From Haliscomenobacteraceae bacterium (GTDB taxonomy: Bacteria > Bacteroidota > Bacteroidia > Chitinophagales > Saprospiraceae): 64,000 nucleotides of DNA. The notes under the pieces are model-generated. The model was not told the origin of the DNA, made no database searches, and worked only from the letters and a program-made list of their open reading frames with translations. Numbering within the stretch: the stretch's first letter is position 1; each line of letters begins with the position of its first letter. The position numbers and the translations under genes are program-made. Location of the stretch: positions 1-64,000 of the forward strand of contig CANMVX010000006.1 in NCBI GenBank assembly GCA_947501115.1, in the 5' to 3' direction. Of the stretch, positions 36,618 through 45,600 are shown in pieces.

Positions 36618-37289
36618 ATGGGTTTATTAGCTCTTTCTGCGCTAATTCTTGTGGGCTCTGGTTTCATTTTGATGAAGAATAATCTCAGTGCGCTAAAACC
36701 AGGGGGTAAAAAAATAGAGGAGATTTTTTTACAATTAGATCAAGCCGTTCCAATGAAACAGAGTGAATTGGCTCCCTTGGGTGAAATTAATATTGAACTT
36801 CTTTCAGCTAACGAACTAAAAGGGGTTGCCAAATCAAAGATTTCTGGTATTGAAGTAGGGGTAATGGCAACGCTTTTCGACGAAGCGGGTATCGCTTTTG
36901 CTATTAAAAAATTTGGTTCTGCTGATTTCAAAGCTATGGTGGTCGCTAAAGATAAGAATCATGTATATAGATTTTTATTCAAATCAAATGATATTGAAAT
37001 AGTTATTGATAATCAAGCATTAGGCGTATTCCTAATGGATGAAAAAGTATTAAAAGGCGTGAGGACGGGGGCAACTTTGTTACACTTAAAGGAACACCCA
37101 TCTCAAGGTACGAGCCTTTATATTCAGGATAGAGAAATGGTTTTATTCCCTAAGGATGTATTTAAGGATTCAAAACAGATATCTAAAAGAGCCTTCGTTG
37201 TCCTGAATCAGTCTATTTCAGCAGAAGAACAAGCAACGATTCTTGCTATGAGTATGCTTCTGTTCTGGAAAGAAAAATGGAAAATTTAA
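36618..37289 (+). CDS. Membrane-anchored protein of unknown function
   Basis: A 223-aa protein I do not recognise. An N-terminal hydrophobic segment (about 1-20) probably serves as a membrane anchor or uncleaved signal, followed by a soluble mixed alpha/beta domain. A second hydrophobic patch lies near the C-terminus (A-T-I-L-A-M-S-M-L-L-F-W). There are no cysteines and no repeats. It is followed after 12 bp by another unknown gene in the same direction, so the two probably form an operon. It lies downstream of rpoD across a 79-bp gap. The function is unknown. Confidence 0.65.
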   Translation: MGLLALSALILVGSGFILMKNNLSALKPGGKKIEEIFLQLDQAVPMKQSELAPLGEINIELLSANELKGVAKSKISGIEVGVMATLFDEAGIAFAIKKFGSADFKAMVVAKDKNHVYRFLFKSNDIEIVIDNQALGVFLMDEKVLKGVRTGATLLHLKEHPSQGTSLYIQDREMVLFPKDVFKDSKQISKRAFVVLNQSISAEEQATILAMSMLLFWKEKWKI

Positions 37290-37301
37290 CTATCGGTTTA
37301 T

Positions 37302-37715
37302 ATGGATTTTATAAGAAAAATTACCCTTATTTTATATAGATTCAGAGAACGTGGATTAGAAATATTTCTTTTGGACGCTGAAGATTCTCAATCTTTATCT
37401 CTGCCTCAGGAAGATAAAGGGAAGGTTCTTTCTGATAAATTTAAGGATCAGGCAACACTCATTTCCAACGATGTTCACGATTCGGGGGTAAAGGAGGAAA
37501 CCTGGGCTTTAGAAATTGAGGAGGAGGATATTCCTTCTTTGAAATGGTTGCTCTATGAGGATGCAAAAAATATTTCTGATAAGTTTATTTCCGATGAAAC
37601 AGGAACTTATCTTAGAGTGAAGGATGCGTTAAAAAAAGTAATGCCTCAACAATATAAATGGATTAAAGAGTTGAAAGATGTTCTTTTAGATAGACATTCA
37701 GTAAGGGACATTTAA
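37302..37715 (+). CDS. Small protein with a Nudix-like N-terminus but no Nudix box
   Basis: A 137-aa cytoplasmic protein. The opening L-I-L-Y-R-F-R-E-R-G-L-E-I-F-L-L resembles the first strand of bacterial Nudix hydrolases. However, the catalytic Nudix box (G-x5-E-x7-R-E-U-x-E-E-x-G-U) is not present anywhere, and the length falls short of a full fold. The C-terminus is rich in charged helix (A-L-K-K-V-M-P-Q-Q-Y-K-W-I-K-E-L-K). It may be a degenerate, non-catalytic member or unrelated. It pairs with the preceding membrane protein (12-bp gap) and is convergent with cmk. Confidence 0.55.
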   Translation: MDFIRKITLILYRFRERGLEIFLLDAEDSQSLSLPQEDKGKVLSDKFKDQATLISNDVHDSGVKEETWALEIEEEDIPSLKWLLYEDAKNISDKFISDETGTYLRVKDALKKVMPQQYKWIKELKDVLLDRHSVRDI

Positions 37716-37727
37716 GGTTATAAGTAT

Positions 37728-38396
37728 TTATTTCATTCTCTTTTTGGCGAGCAATAAGCAAATCTCTAATTGTTCTTCTCTACTTAAATTACTGTTATTC
37801 AGAACTATGGCATCCTCTGCTCTCAAAAGAGGACTATCTGTTCTGGTGGAATCAATGTAATCTCGCAAAAAGAGGTTTCGCCTTATCTCAGAAAGAGAAA
37901 CGAGGGTATCTTTTGACAAAAGATCCAGGTATCTGCGGTTGACCCTGACCTCAATATCTGCCGTTAAAAAAATTTTTAAAATAGCATTAGGGAAAACAAC
38001 GGTACCTATGTCCCTTCCATCCATAATAAGATTATTATGTAATGACATTTGTCTTTGTTGTTCTACCATGGCCTTTCTTACGCTGGAAATAGCGGCCACT
38101 TTACTTACCATTTCAGCCACAGCCATGTCTCTGATATCTATACTAATATCTTTACCATTCAGGAAAGTTACATTGCCATTTGGAGAGGGTTCCAGGGTTA
38201 TATTAATATGCTCCAAAGCATTTAAAACAAGGTTTGGCTGATGAATAGGAATCTCATTTTTCAAAAAATAATACGTAACTGCCCTGTACATAGCGCCAGA
38301 ATCTACAAATAAGAATTGGAGTGATTCTGCCATTGCTTTGGCTAAGGTTGATTTTCCGCAGGAGGAAAATCCATCAATTGCTATGCTTATGCCCAT
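37728..38396 (-). CDS. cmk: Cytidylate kinase
   Basis: A 222-aa cytoplasmic kinase that phosphorylates CMP and dCMP to the diphosphates using ATP. The P-loop is G-F-S-S-C-G-K-S-T (residues 9-17). V-D-S-G-A-M-Y-R-A follows (nucleotide-monophosphate site), then M-D-G-R-D-I-G-T-V-V-F-P, diagnostic of Cmk, and R-x-x-D-S-x-R-T-D-S-P-L near the C-terminus. Length is normal. The gene lies just downstream of a minus-strand terminator for the DUF2795 gene, leaving only about 20 bp for a promoter. It is convergent with the Nudix-like gene. Confidence 0.95.
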   Translation of the reverse strand: MGISIAIDGFSSCGKSTLAKAMAESLQFLFVDSGAMYRAVTYYFLKNEIPIHQPNLVLNALEHINITLEPSPNGNVTFLNGKDISIDIRDMAVAEMVSKVAAISSVRKAMVEQQRQMSLHNNLIMDGRDIGTVVFPNAILKIFLTADIEVRVNRRYLDLLSKDTLVSLSEIRRNLFLRDYIDSTRTDSPLLRAEDAIVLNNSNLSREEQLEICLLLAKKRMK

Positions 38397-38416
38397 GGTG
38401 AAAATTTGAGATATAA

Positions 38417-38453
38417 AAAAAGAGGCAAATTCCTTTTAGAATAGCCTCTTTTT
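38417..38453 (-). terminator. Rho-independent terminator
   Basis: AAAAAGAGGC (38417-38426) pairs with GCCTCTTTTT (38444-38453). On the minus strand the hairpin ends in a run of T, placing it as terminator of the DUF2795 gene immediately upstream of cmk. Confidence 0.75.
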
Positions 38454-38473
38454 GGTCTTATATAATGGTTAAA

Positions 38474-38695
38474 TTAATATTCGTCTTCATTGAAAAGAAA
38501 ATCATCTTTTCTTGGGTAATCAGGCCAAATATCTTCAATTCCCTCGTATATCTCGCCCTCGTCCTCCATCTGCTGTAGGTTCTCAATGACCTCAATGGGT
38601 GCACCAGAACGGATGGCATAGTCAATTAATTCATCTCGAGTGGCAGGCCAAGGTGCTTCCTCCAAGTTATAAGCGAGTTCTAAAGTCCAATACAT
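38474..38695 (-). CDS. DUF2795 domain protein
   Basis: A 73-aa acidic cytoplasmic protein of a family widespread and highly conserved in Bacteroidota. The full family pattern is visible: M-Y-W-T-L-E-L-A, then A-P-W-P-A-T-R-D-E-L-I-D-Y-A-I-R-S-G-A-P, and an acidic tail with I-W-P-D-Y-P and F-N-E-D-E-Y. The molecular function is not established. It is monocistronic: a terminator follows its stop and queA lies 78 bp upstream on the same strand. Full length, no anomalies. Confidence 0.9.
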   Translation of the reverse strand: MYWTLELAYNLEEAPWPATRDELIDYAIRSGAPIEVIENLQQMEDEGEIYEGIEDIWPDYPRKDDFLFNEDEY

Positions 38696-38773
38696 AGTAT
38701 TTTGGTTTAATTCAATTTAATGAAAAATAAGTTGACTTTCCACAAAAGTAATAATTTCTATTCTTTTGACTAA

Positions 38774-39853
38774 TTATTTAATAAACATGGCATCACCGTA
38801 GCTAAATAGTCTGTAATCTTCTTTTAGCGCTTCTTCGTAAGCGTGCATGATAAGTTCATGTCCCCCGAAAGCAGCGACCATAATCAGCAAACTTGATTTT
38901 GGAAGATGAAAATTTGAGATTAGGCTATCCGCAATATTAAAATCAAAAGGAGGAAAAATAAATTTATTTGTCCATCCAGATTCTACTGTCTTTAGTTGAC
39001 CCTCAGCTGAAACGGCTGATTCTACCGCACGTAATGAGGTTGTACCAATTGCACAAACTTTATTTCTGCTTGTTCTTTCTTTATTTTTAGCCACATTAAC
39101 CATATTCACGGTTTCAGGCGGAACTCTATAAAATTCGGCATCCATTTTGTGCTTGGATAAGTCCTCTACATCAATGGTGCGAAAGGTACCTAAACCAAGA
39201 TGAAGAGTAATTGGAGCAAATTCTACCCCTTTTATTTCCATGCGTTTCATTAATTCCTTACTGAAGTGCATGCCCGCCGTGGGTGCAGCGACAGCACCGA
39301 TATCTTTGGCAAAAATAGTTTGATACCATTCTCTGTCACCCGCTTCACATGGCCTGTTGATATATTTTGGTAACGGTGTGTTACCCAGAAAATTCAGGGC
39401 TTCCTGAAACTCGTCATCTGTACCGTCAAAGAGAAAACGTATAGTTCTACCGCGGGAAGTGGTGTTGTCAACGACTTCCGCTATTAGCACATCATTGTCG
39501 TCATCATCACTGAAATATAACTTATTACCAACGCGGATCTTTCTGGCAGGATCAACCAACACGTCCCATAGGCGAGTGTCATGATTGAGTTCTCTTAGCA
39601 GAAAAACCTCTATTTTTGCCCCTGTTTTTTCCTTTCTGCCATACAATCTGGCAGGAAAAACTTTGGTATTATTGTATAGCATGATATCTCCCTCGTCAAA
39701 ATAGTCAATCAGATCTTTGAATATTTTGTGTTCGATTTTACCTGTTTTTCTGTCAATCACCATTAATCTGGCGTCATCGCGATTTGGGGTAGGATAGGAG
39801 GCAACTTGGTTTTCGGTATAATCAAAACTAAATTGGGATAGTTTGGTTCGCAT
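38774..39853 (-). CDS. queA: S-adenosylmethionine:tRNA ribosyltransferase-isomerase
   Basis: QueA (359 aa) transfers and isomerises the ribose of SAM onto 7-aminomethyl-7-deazaguanine in tRNA to give epoxyqueuosine, a late step in queuosine synthesis. Family motifs are clear: S-Q-F-S-F-D-Y-T near the start, [23 protein letters not shown], then [18 protein letters not shown] and the C-terminal [10 protein letters not shown]. Length is normal and the ATG at 39853 fits the family. A TAATTTTG promoter element lies about 25 bp upstream. No other queuosine genes are in the window. Confidence 0.96.
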   Translation of the reverse strand: MRTKLSQFSFDYTENQVASYPTPNRDDARLMVIDRKTGKIEHKIFKDLIDYFDEGDIMLYNNTKVFPARLYGRKEKTGAKIEVFLLRELNHDTRLWDVLVDPARKIRVGNKLYFSDDDDNDVLIAEVVDNTTSRGRTIRFLFDGTDDEFQEALNFLGNTPLPKYINRPCEAGDREWYQTIFAKDIGAVAAPTAGMHFSKELMKRMEIKGVEFAPITLHLGLGTFRTIDVEDLSKHKMDAEFYRVPPETVNMVNVAKNKERTSRNKVCAIGTTSLRAVESAVSAEGQLKTVESGWTNKFIFPPFDFNIADSLISNFHLPKSSLLIMVAAFGGHELIMHAYEEALKEDYRLFSYGDAMFIK

Positions 39854-39878
39854 GAAACGGTTTTTGACTTTTGGTGTA

Positions 39879-39886
39879 CAAAATTA
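39879..39886 (-). promoter_or_regulatory. Bacteroidota-type -7 promoter element for queA
   Basis: On the minus strand this reads TAATTTTG, an exact TAnnTTTG match, about 25 bp before the queA start codon. Confidence 0.55.
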
Positions 39887-40025
39887 ACAATTTTAATCAA
39901 TGTATGATAACGCTTAAGAAAAAAAAATAGTTTGCTTCTTTTTCAAAAAAAATGGTATCGGTTGAATTTTATAGATTAATTACTGTCTTTCATCTAAACA
40001 AGTGCATTTATTATTTTTACCAACG

Positions 40026-40033
40026 TACCTTTG
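40026..40033 (+). promoter_or_regulatory. Bacteroidota-type -7 promoter element for the ABC permease
   Basis: TACCTTTG, an exact TAnnTTTG match, 31 bp before the ATG at 40065. It lies inside the longer open frame that begins at 40002, which argues that translation really starts at 40065. Confidence 0.65.
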
Positions 40034-40064
40034 CACTTTAACCATTTGGAGAAAAATAAATGTT

Positions 40065-41324
40065 ATGCAGACGATTATAAAAGTAATCATTGAGAGTATT
40101 TCACAGGCAGTTCAACAACTTGTAGGGAATAAACTACGCAGTTTCCTCTCTCTTTTAGGTATCACCATTGGTATTTTTTGTATTATTGGCGTTTTCTCTG
40201 CCGTAGATTCTCTTGAAAATAACATTCGTAAAAGTATCGCTAAATTGGGCGAAGAGGTTATTTATATTCAAAAATTCTCCTGGGCTGAAGATCCGGGTGA
40301 AAATTATTTTAAATGGATGCGCAGACCTAACATTAATTATGCTGATTATGAAGGGGTTAAAAAAAGAATGAAAAATGCCGATGTCGTAGGATATTGGATG
40401 GGAATAGGCTCAAAAATTGTTAAATATCGAAATAATTCTATTGAAGGCGCTTATACTCAGGCCTATTCTGAAGAATGTGCTGCCCTGTTTAATCTGAATT
40501 TTAGTTCGGGTAGATTTTTCTCTCCTTCGGAATATAACTTTGGTGCCAATAAGGTGATTTTAGGGTTTAATTCGGCCGACGAACTTTTTGGACCTATTGA
40601 TCCCATTGGTAAAATAATTCGTCTGAGTGGAAGAAATCTTGAGGTGGTAGGCGTTTTAGAAAAATCGGGAGAGAGTATTATCAATGTTATGAATTTCGAC
40701 GATATTGTTATTATTTCTTATCCCCTGGCTCGAAAAATCGCTAACCTAAATCAAAACTCTTTTTGGCCGGATTCATCTGTTGGGGTAAAAGCAAAAAAAG
40801 GCGTTTCATTGAATGAACTGGAGGACAATCTCATTGCTGCAATGAGGGCTCAACGTAGATTAAGACCTATTGAAGAAGATGATTTTTCTCTGAACCAATT
40901 GTCTATCATTTCCAAATTCCTAAATGGCTTTTTTGATGCATTAAACATTTTGGGTATATTCCTGGGTGGTTTTGCTACCCTGGTTGGTATGTTTAGCGTG
41001 GCTAATATAATGTTCGTTTCTGTTAAGGAAAGAACCAGAATCATTGGAATCAAAAAAGCACTGGGCGCCAAAAGATATATGATTCTGCTTGAATTTTTAA
41101 TTGAATCGGTTATACTTTGCATTGTTGGTGGTGTATTTGGGCTGGCGCTGGTTTATATAGCCATGTTTGCGCTCTCTTATGGACTTACTTCCTTTGAATT
41201 TGTTCTCTCTTTGAACAACATTTTACTTGGTCTCGGACTGTCCATATTTATTGGTATTCTTGCAGGAATGATTCCCGCTTCTCAGGCCTCAAAAATGGAC
41301 GCCGTGGTAGCCATGAGACAATAA
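40065..41324 (+). CDS. MacB/FtsX-type ABC transporter permease
   Basis: A 419-aa inner-membrane protein. The first membrane helix (about 26-48, S-F-L-S-L-L-G-I-T-I-G-I) is preceded by the family's amphipathic start. A periplasmic MacB_PCD domain (about 50-270) follows, then the FtsX domain with three helices (about 290-400) and the E-R-T-R-I-I-G-I-K-K-A-L-G-A-K-R motif that contacts the ATPase. MacB-type pumps drive export of peptides, toxins or lipoproteins by mechanotransmission. No ATP-binding protein is adjacent, so it must use one encoded elsewhere. A longer open frame begins at 40002, but a promoter element lies inside it, so I use the ATG at 40065. A strong terminator follows. Confidence 0.9.
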   Translation: MQTIIKVIIESISQAVQQLVGNKLRSFLSLLGITIGIFCIIGVFSAVDSLENNIRKSIAKLGEEVIYIQKFSWAEDPGENYFKWMRRPNINYADYEGVKKRMKNADVVGYWMGIGSKIVKYRNNSIEGAYTQAYSEECAALFNLNFSSGRFFSPSEYNFGANKVILGFNSADELFGPIDPIGKIIRLSGRNLEVVGVLEKSGESIINVMNFDDIVIISYPLARKIANLNQNSFWPDSSVGVKAKKGVSLNELEDNLIAAMRAQRRLRPIEEDDFSLNQLSIISKFLNGFFDALNILGIFLGGFATLVGMFSVANIMFVSVKERTRIIGIKKALGAKRYMILLEFLIESVILCIVGGVFGLALVYIAMFALSYGLTSFEFVLSLNNILLGLGLSIFIGILAGMIPASQASKMDAVVAMRQ

Positions 41325-41343
41325 TTTTTATTTGTACATATCT

Positions 41344-41379
41344 AAAAGTCCTTGTTGATTATTTTCAGCAAGGACTTTT
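41344..41379 (+). terminator. Rho-independent terminator
   Basis: AAAAGTCCTTG (41344-41354) pairs with CAAGGACTTTT (41369-41379), and the stem can extend inward by four pairs to a small loop. The 3' arm ends in a run of T. It lies 20 bp after the ABC permease gene. Confidence 0.88.
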
Positions 41380-41487
41380 TAGTTAAAATATCTTAAATAC
41401 AAGGTTTTTTAATCTTTTTGATGACTATTCTAAAATAAAATAGTAAAATTCGCATTGTTAATTTGTCGGTAAACGTGGTAAAAAAGC

Positions 41488-41495
41488 TAAATTTG
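41488..41495 (+). promoter_or_regulatory. Bacteroidota-type promoter for the second T9SS locus
   Basis: TAAATTTG matches TAnnTTTG, with TTTG at 41462-41465 as a possible -33 element 22 bp upstream. It lies about 70 bp before the PorP/SprF start at 41567. Confidence 0.55.
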
Positions 41496-41566
41496 TGCCG
41501 TGTTATTTAAAATGGAGGCTAAGTGCCTATTTTGATTAAACTTATACTTTTATTATATCACTGTCT

Positions 41567-42604
41567 ATGATGTTAAACAAAAAACTTGAACGACTTAATG
41601 CTAAATCAGTCCAAATAGAGCATGGTTATGTCCCGGGTTATTCCAACAAAATAACTTTTTTGATGGTGAGTATCCTTTTTTGTTTTTTTAACAAGCTCAC
41701 TGGTCAACAACTCCCTTTATTTACGCAGTATCGTGAAAATACGGGGTTGATTAATCCTGCAGCACTTGAACCCGACTATTTGGCTTATTCTAACAATTTT
41801 ACGGTTGGGGCGTCATACCGTTCTCAATGGAATGGTTTATCCGGAGCACCTAGAACCATAACCATCAGAGGTACTTATTATGCAGATGATTATGCGGGTG
41901 TGACGATGATGGGTGGTGGTTATTTGATGAGAGATCAAACTGGACCTATCAGTTTTACCGGAGCTTATGGCAGAATTGCAGGAGTTATTACTTCCGATCC
42001 TACCCTGGGTGGTGTGATTTTAGGACTAACAGCAGGTTTGGTTCAGTTTGGCATAAACACAGATAATATTATTGTCAGAGATAAAACAGACGACTTAGCG
42101 ATGACCGGGCAAAATCAACTATTCCCCGACGTCGGGGTAGGTGTTTATGCCTACAGATATATGTCCACAGGACGTTCTGCCTCTTCTTATGTTTACGGTG
42201 GTGTTTCTATGCCGCAAGTATTAGGCCTCGATTTGAAAGTCCAAAATACTTCAAGCGATTATTACCTCCAAAGGGTCAGGCATTTATACGGATTGTTGGG
42301 TATGTACTTGTTCTTTGATGATAATAGCTTTATAGAACCATCTGTTTGGGTGAAATATGCGCCGAATGCTCCTGTGAATGTCGATGTTAACGTTCGTTAT
42401 CAGATGCCGGGAAGCCTCTGGGTTGGAACCGGGGGATCTACTTCTGGTACGTTACATCTCGAAGCAGGTGTACTGTTAGGTGAAAATCTTGGACTCGATA
42501 ACTCCATTAGAATTGGTTATGGATACGGGTACAGCTTTAAAACCTTTGGCCCCTTCGTCGGTGGCGGACACGAAATTAATATTTCTTACTCCTTGAATAA
42601 ATAA
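41567..42604 (+). CDS. PorP/SprF family type IX secretion system membrane protein
   Basis: The second PorP/SprF-family protein in the window (345 aa), probably an outer-membrane partner for secretion or attachment of the giant protein that follows. After the hydrophobic signal (about 29-42, then T-G-Q-Q) comes L-P-L-F-T-Q-Y-R-E-N-T-G-L-I-N-P-A-A-L, the family start. S-Y-R-S-Q-W-N-G-L-S-G-A-P-R-T follows, and the C-terminus is G-G-G-H-E-I-N-I-S-Y-S. The N-terminal region before the signal core is unusually long (about 28 residues). Met33 (41663) is an alternative start but would leave no basic n-region. It starts 242 bp after the upstream gene, behind a terminator and a promoter, and is followed by a 31-bp gap to the adhesin gene. 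Confidence 0.88.
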   Translation: MMLNKKLERLNAKSVQIEHGYVPGYSNKITFLMVSILFCFFNKLTGQQLPLFTQYRENTGLINPAALEPDYLAYSNNFTVGASYRSQWNGLSGAPRTITIRGTYYADDYAGVTMMGGGYLMRDQTGPISFTGAYGRIAGVITSDPTLGGVILGLTAGLVQFGINTDNIIVRDKTDDLAMTGQNQLFPDVGVGVYAYRYMSTGRSASSYVYGGVSMPQVLGLDLKVQNTSSDYYLQRVRHLYGLLGMYLFFDDNSFIEPSVWVKYAPNAPVNVDVNVRYQMPGSLWVGTGGSTSGTLHLEAGVLLGENLGLDNSIRIGYGYGYSFKTFGPFVGGGHEINISYSLNK

Positions 42605-42635
42605 TCTTTTGAATCATTCTTATTTACACTCTATA

Positions 42636-45600
42636 ATGAAGCGTAGTATAAAACTTCTTTTTTTTCTTTCTTTGTTTTCGGTTAGGGCTCTGTCACAAGA
42701 GGCTGCCGTTACTTTTTTATTCTCCTCCATTGCTCCTTGTGGTAATGGTACAGCTTGTGTAGATGTCACTACCGATGACTTTTCCAACGTACTCTATGTC
42801 AAGATGCCTATTAAATGGGATCCAAAGATTGTAAAACTTAAAAGTATTCAATTAGGAACTTTAAGAAATATTAAACTTTCAGACTTCGATCAATCCAGAG
42901 CCTTAACAGAAGGATTACTTTTCTTTGAATGGAAATACGACGATTGTTCTAGTCCTAAGTTACCAACTTTTTTGTTTCCGGACGGCGAAAAGATTTTTTC
43001 CTTATGCTTTGAACCTGTTTCCACTTACGGTTCTTCCACAACTATTGGTATCACCACTGATCCGGCGATTCTAAAAAATAATGATATTTACCCCGTTGAA
43101 ATTTATAAAAATGTGGGTTGTACTGATGTGGGTTTTCTTCAAAAGAGAGGTAATATTTCAACTTGTGTACGTGCCCTTACCATAGCTGGTGAACCCATGG
43201 TAGGAAAAGAAAATGAGATTGTATGTACACCCGTGAAAGTGACTGGTTTAGATAGTATTGCTGGTATTCAGTTTGTTATGCAATGGCAAGATACTTTGCT
43301 TGAATTTGTGGATTTGAAGATTAGTAATTCCACCATTCCAGGTCTTTCGCGAGGTAGTTTCGGATTACCAGAGGATACAAAGAGGTCAAATGCATTGATT
43401 TTTGCCTGGCAGAGTAGTTCCGGGAAACCAGCGGCATTAAAAGATAATTCTGAAATTTTTGAAGTTTGTTATAAAATCATAGGACCGTGTCAAAAGGTAA
43501 CCTCCGTTGATTTCGTTTCGAATTTTGGTGTTAAAATGGAGGCGACTTCCGAGGGTAGGATCGTTTCACCAACCACAGGAAAAGATACTTTCAGGTTGGA
43601 TGTGATTGCTTTGGTGGGAGAAGAAATTGTTACTACCATTAGTAAATGTGACCCTGATGGGCTAAAACTTTATGTTGAATGTGGCCCGGAAGTTGAGGTT
43701 GGTGTCGAGAAATGTGTTGCTATTCTTGCTGACCAGGATTTGCTTAATGTGAATACCCTGAAATATCAAATGACTTACGACCCTGAAATTTTAAGCTTCG
43801 TTCGTACTGAAAAATTCTCATCGAAGCTCTCTTCCCTGAATGCCTCAAAATTCACTATAAAAAATGGGGTAGTGGCTTTGGATTGGGTTAATAAATTGGG
43901 TACACGAACTATCAATAAAGGGGATACTCTATATAAGGTTTGTTTCGACGTGTTGGGTGTTGGTATCAAGGTGACGCCGTTAAAAATAATTAATACGGGT
44001 GCTACTGTTTTATACGACGATTTTCCCGTTAATTATGAATTAAATGCAACCAATTGTGCTATTCAAATAAAGCAACCTGAGGGGGTAGTTTTTACCCTTG
44101 GCGATGGGGAAGGAAAAAAGGGGGAAACCATTTGTGTTCCCGTGTCTGTTTCAAATTTTAATAAAAAAGATAGTTTGACCTTTAATCTGTCCTGGGATGT
44201 TTCCAGATTAAAGTTTGTCAATATAAAGGATTTTAAATTAACCGGACTTAAAACAGATGATGTAAATGCATTTGATGCTGGATTATTAGGTTTATCCTGG
44301 GGAAGTGCTACTCCTTCTGATGTATCACTGGCCGCAGATAAAGCGGAAATATTTAAAATTTGTTTTGAACTGATTGGTGATTCTCCATTTGAAATTGGTG
44401 ATGCTACCAATTGTTCTTTGTTAGATGTTGCAGCCGTAGGCTCAAATTATTCAACGAGTCCGCTCCTTGGCAGTCAAAGGCTTGAAAATAGCCTGCTATA
44501 TGATCCCGGGGAGATTTGTATTTTGAATCCGGATGGTTTTGTACTTTTTAGTGAAAAAAATGAAGCAAAAAGAACTGCACATCATTGCGTCGATTTTAAA
44601 GTCAATGATTTCAAGGATATTACTAAAGCCGATTTTATTTTGAACTGGTCGCCAGCCGGATTGACATACACAGGTTTAAAAAATCTGAATGCCGGTCTAA
44701 ATTTAAATTTGGCTACAAATTTCGATGTTAGTGCGGCAAGTTCAGGTGTTTTGGAGTTCAACTGGCTGAATGCAGCTGGAAAAACTCTGGCAGATAGTGC
44801 TATCTTGTTTTCAGTATGTTATAAGGTCATAGGTGATCCTGATACCTGCTATCTTATAAAAGTTGATAAGGCGCCACCTTCAACCGTAACCACATTAACA
44901 GGAGCAGGTCAGTTATTCTACAAGGATATTCCCGTGTGCATTACCGATACTTTGCTCATAGCAAAAAATTCGTCTAATGTTTCTTGTACTAACCTAAATG
45001 ACGGTACCGCTCAGGTATTTGTAACTTCAGGTGGAAAGGGTCCATTTATTTATAGTTGGATATCCCTTGCAACAGGAAGGAATCTGGGTTCTACCAATGC
45101 CATTAAAAATTTACCCGCGGGTAAAATTGTTTTAACGGTCATCGATTTATCAAATCCAAGCGTCAGAGGCACCGATACTATAACCATTGGTGTTGCACCA
45201 GGTCAACCAACGGCCAATGCCGGACCTGATGCCCTATTACGATGTCTTCCTCGCTCCCTAACGCTTACAGGTACAGGTACATCCTCAACACCAGGGTCAG
45301 GAATTAATGTGAGTTGGACTACATCAAATGGAAGAATTGAAGGAAACAATGAACAATCGGTAGTAACCGTAACTGAACCTGGATTATATGTATATCAGGT
45401 AGAAAATGCGATTGGATGTGTTGCTAAAGATACCATTGTTATTACTTCTATTCCCTTTTATAAGGCAGATGCAGGGCAAGACAAAATTTTGACTTGTAAT
45501 GCACCAACATCGTTTATTGGCGTTCCTATTTTAACAAAAGGAGATTCTATGACAGTAACCTGGAAAGCCGTTAATGGTGGTCAATTGGAAGCAGGTCAGG

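Noticed and set aside
40002-40064. Upstream extension of the ABC permease
   Set aside because: A TACCTTTG promoter element lies inside it and its residues do not match MacB-type starts.
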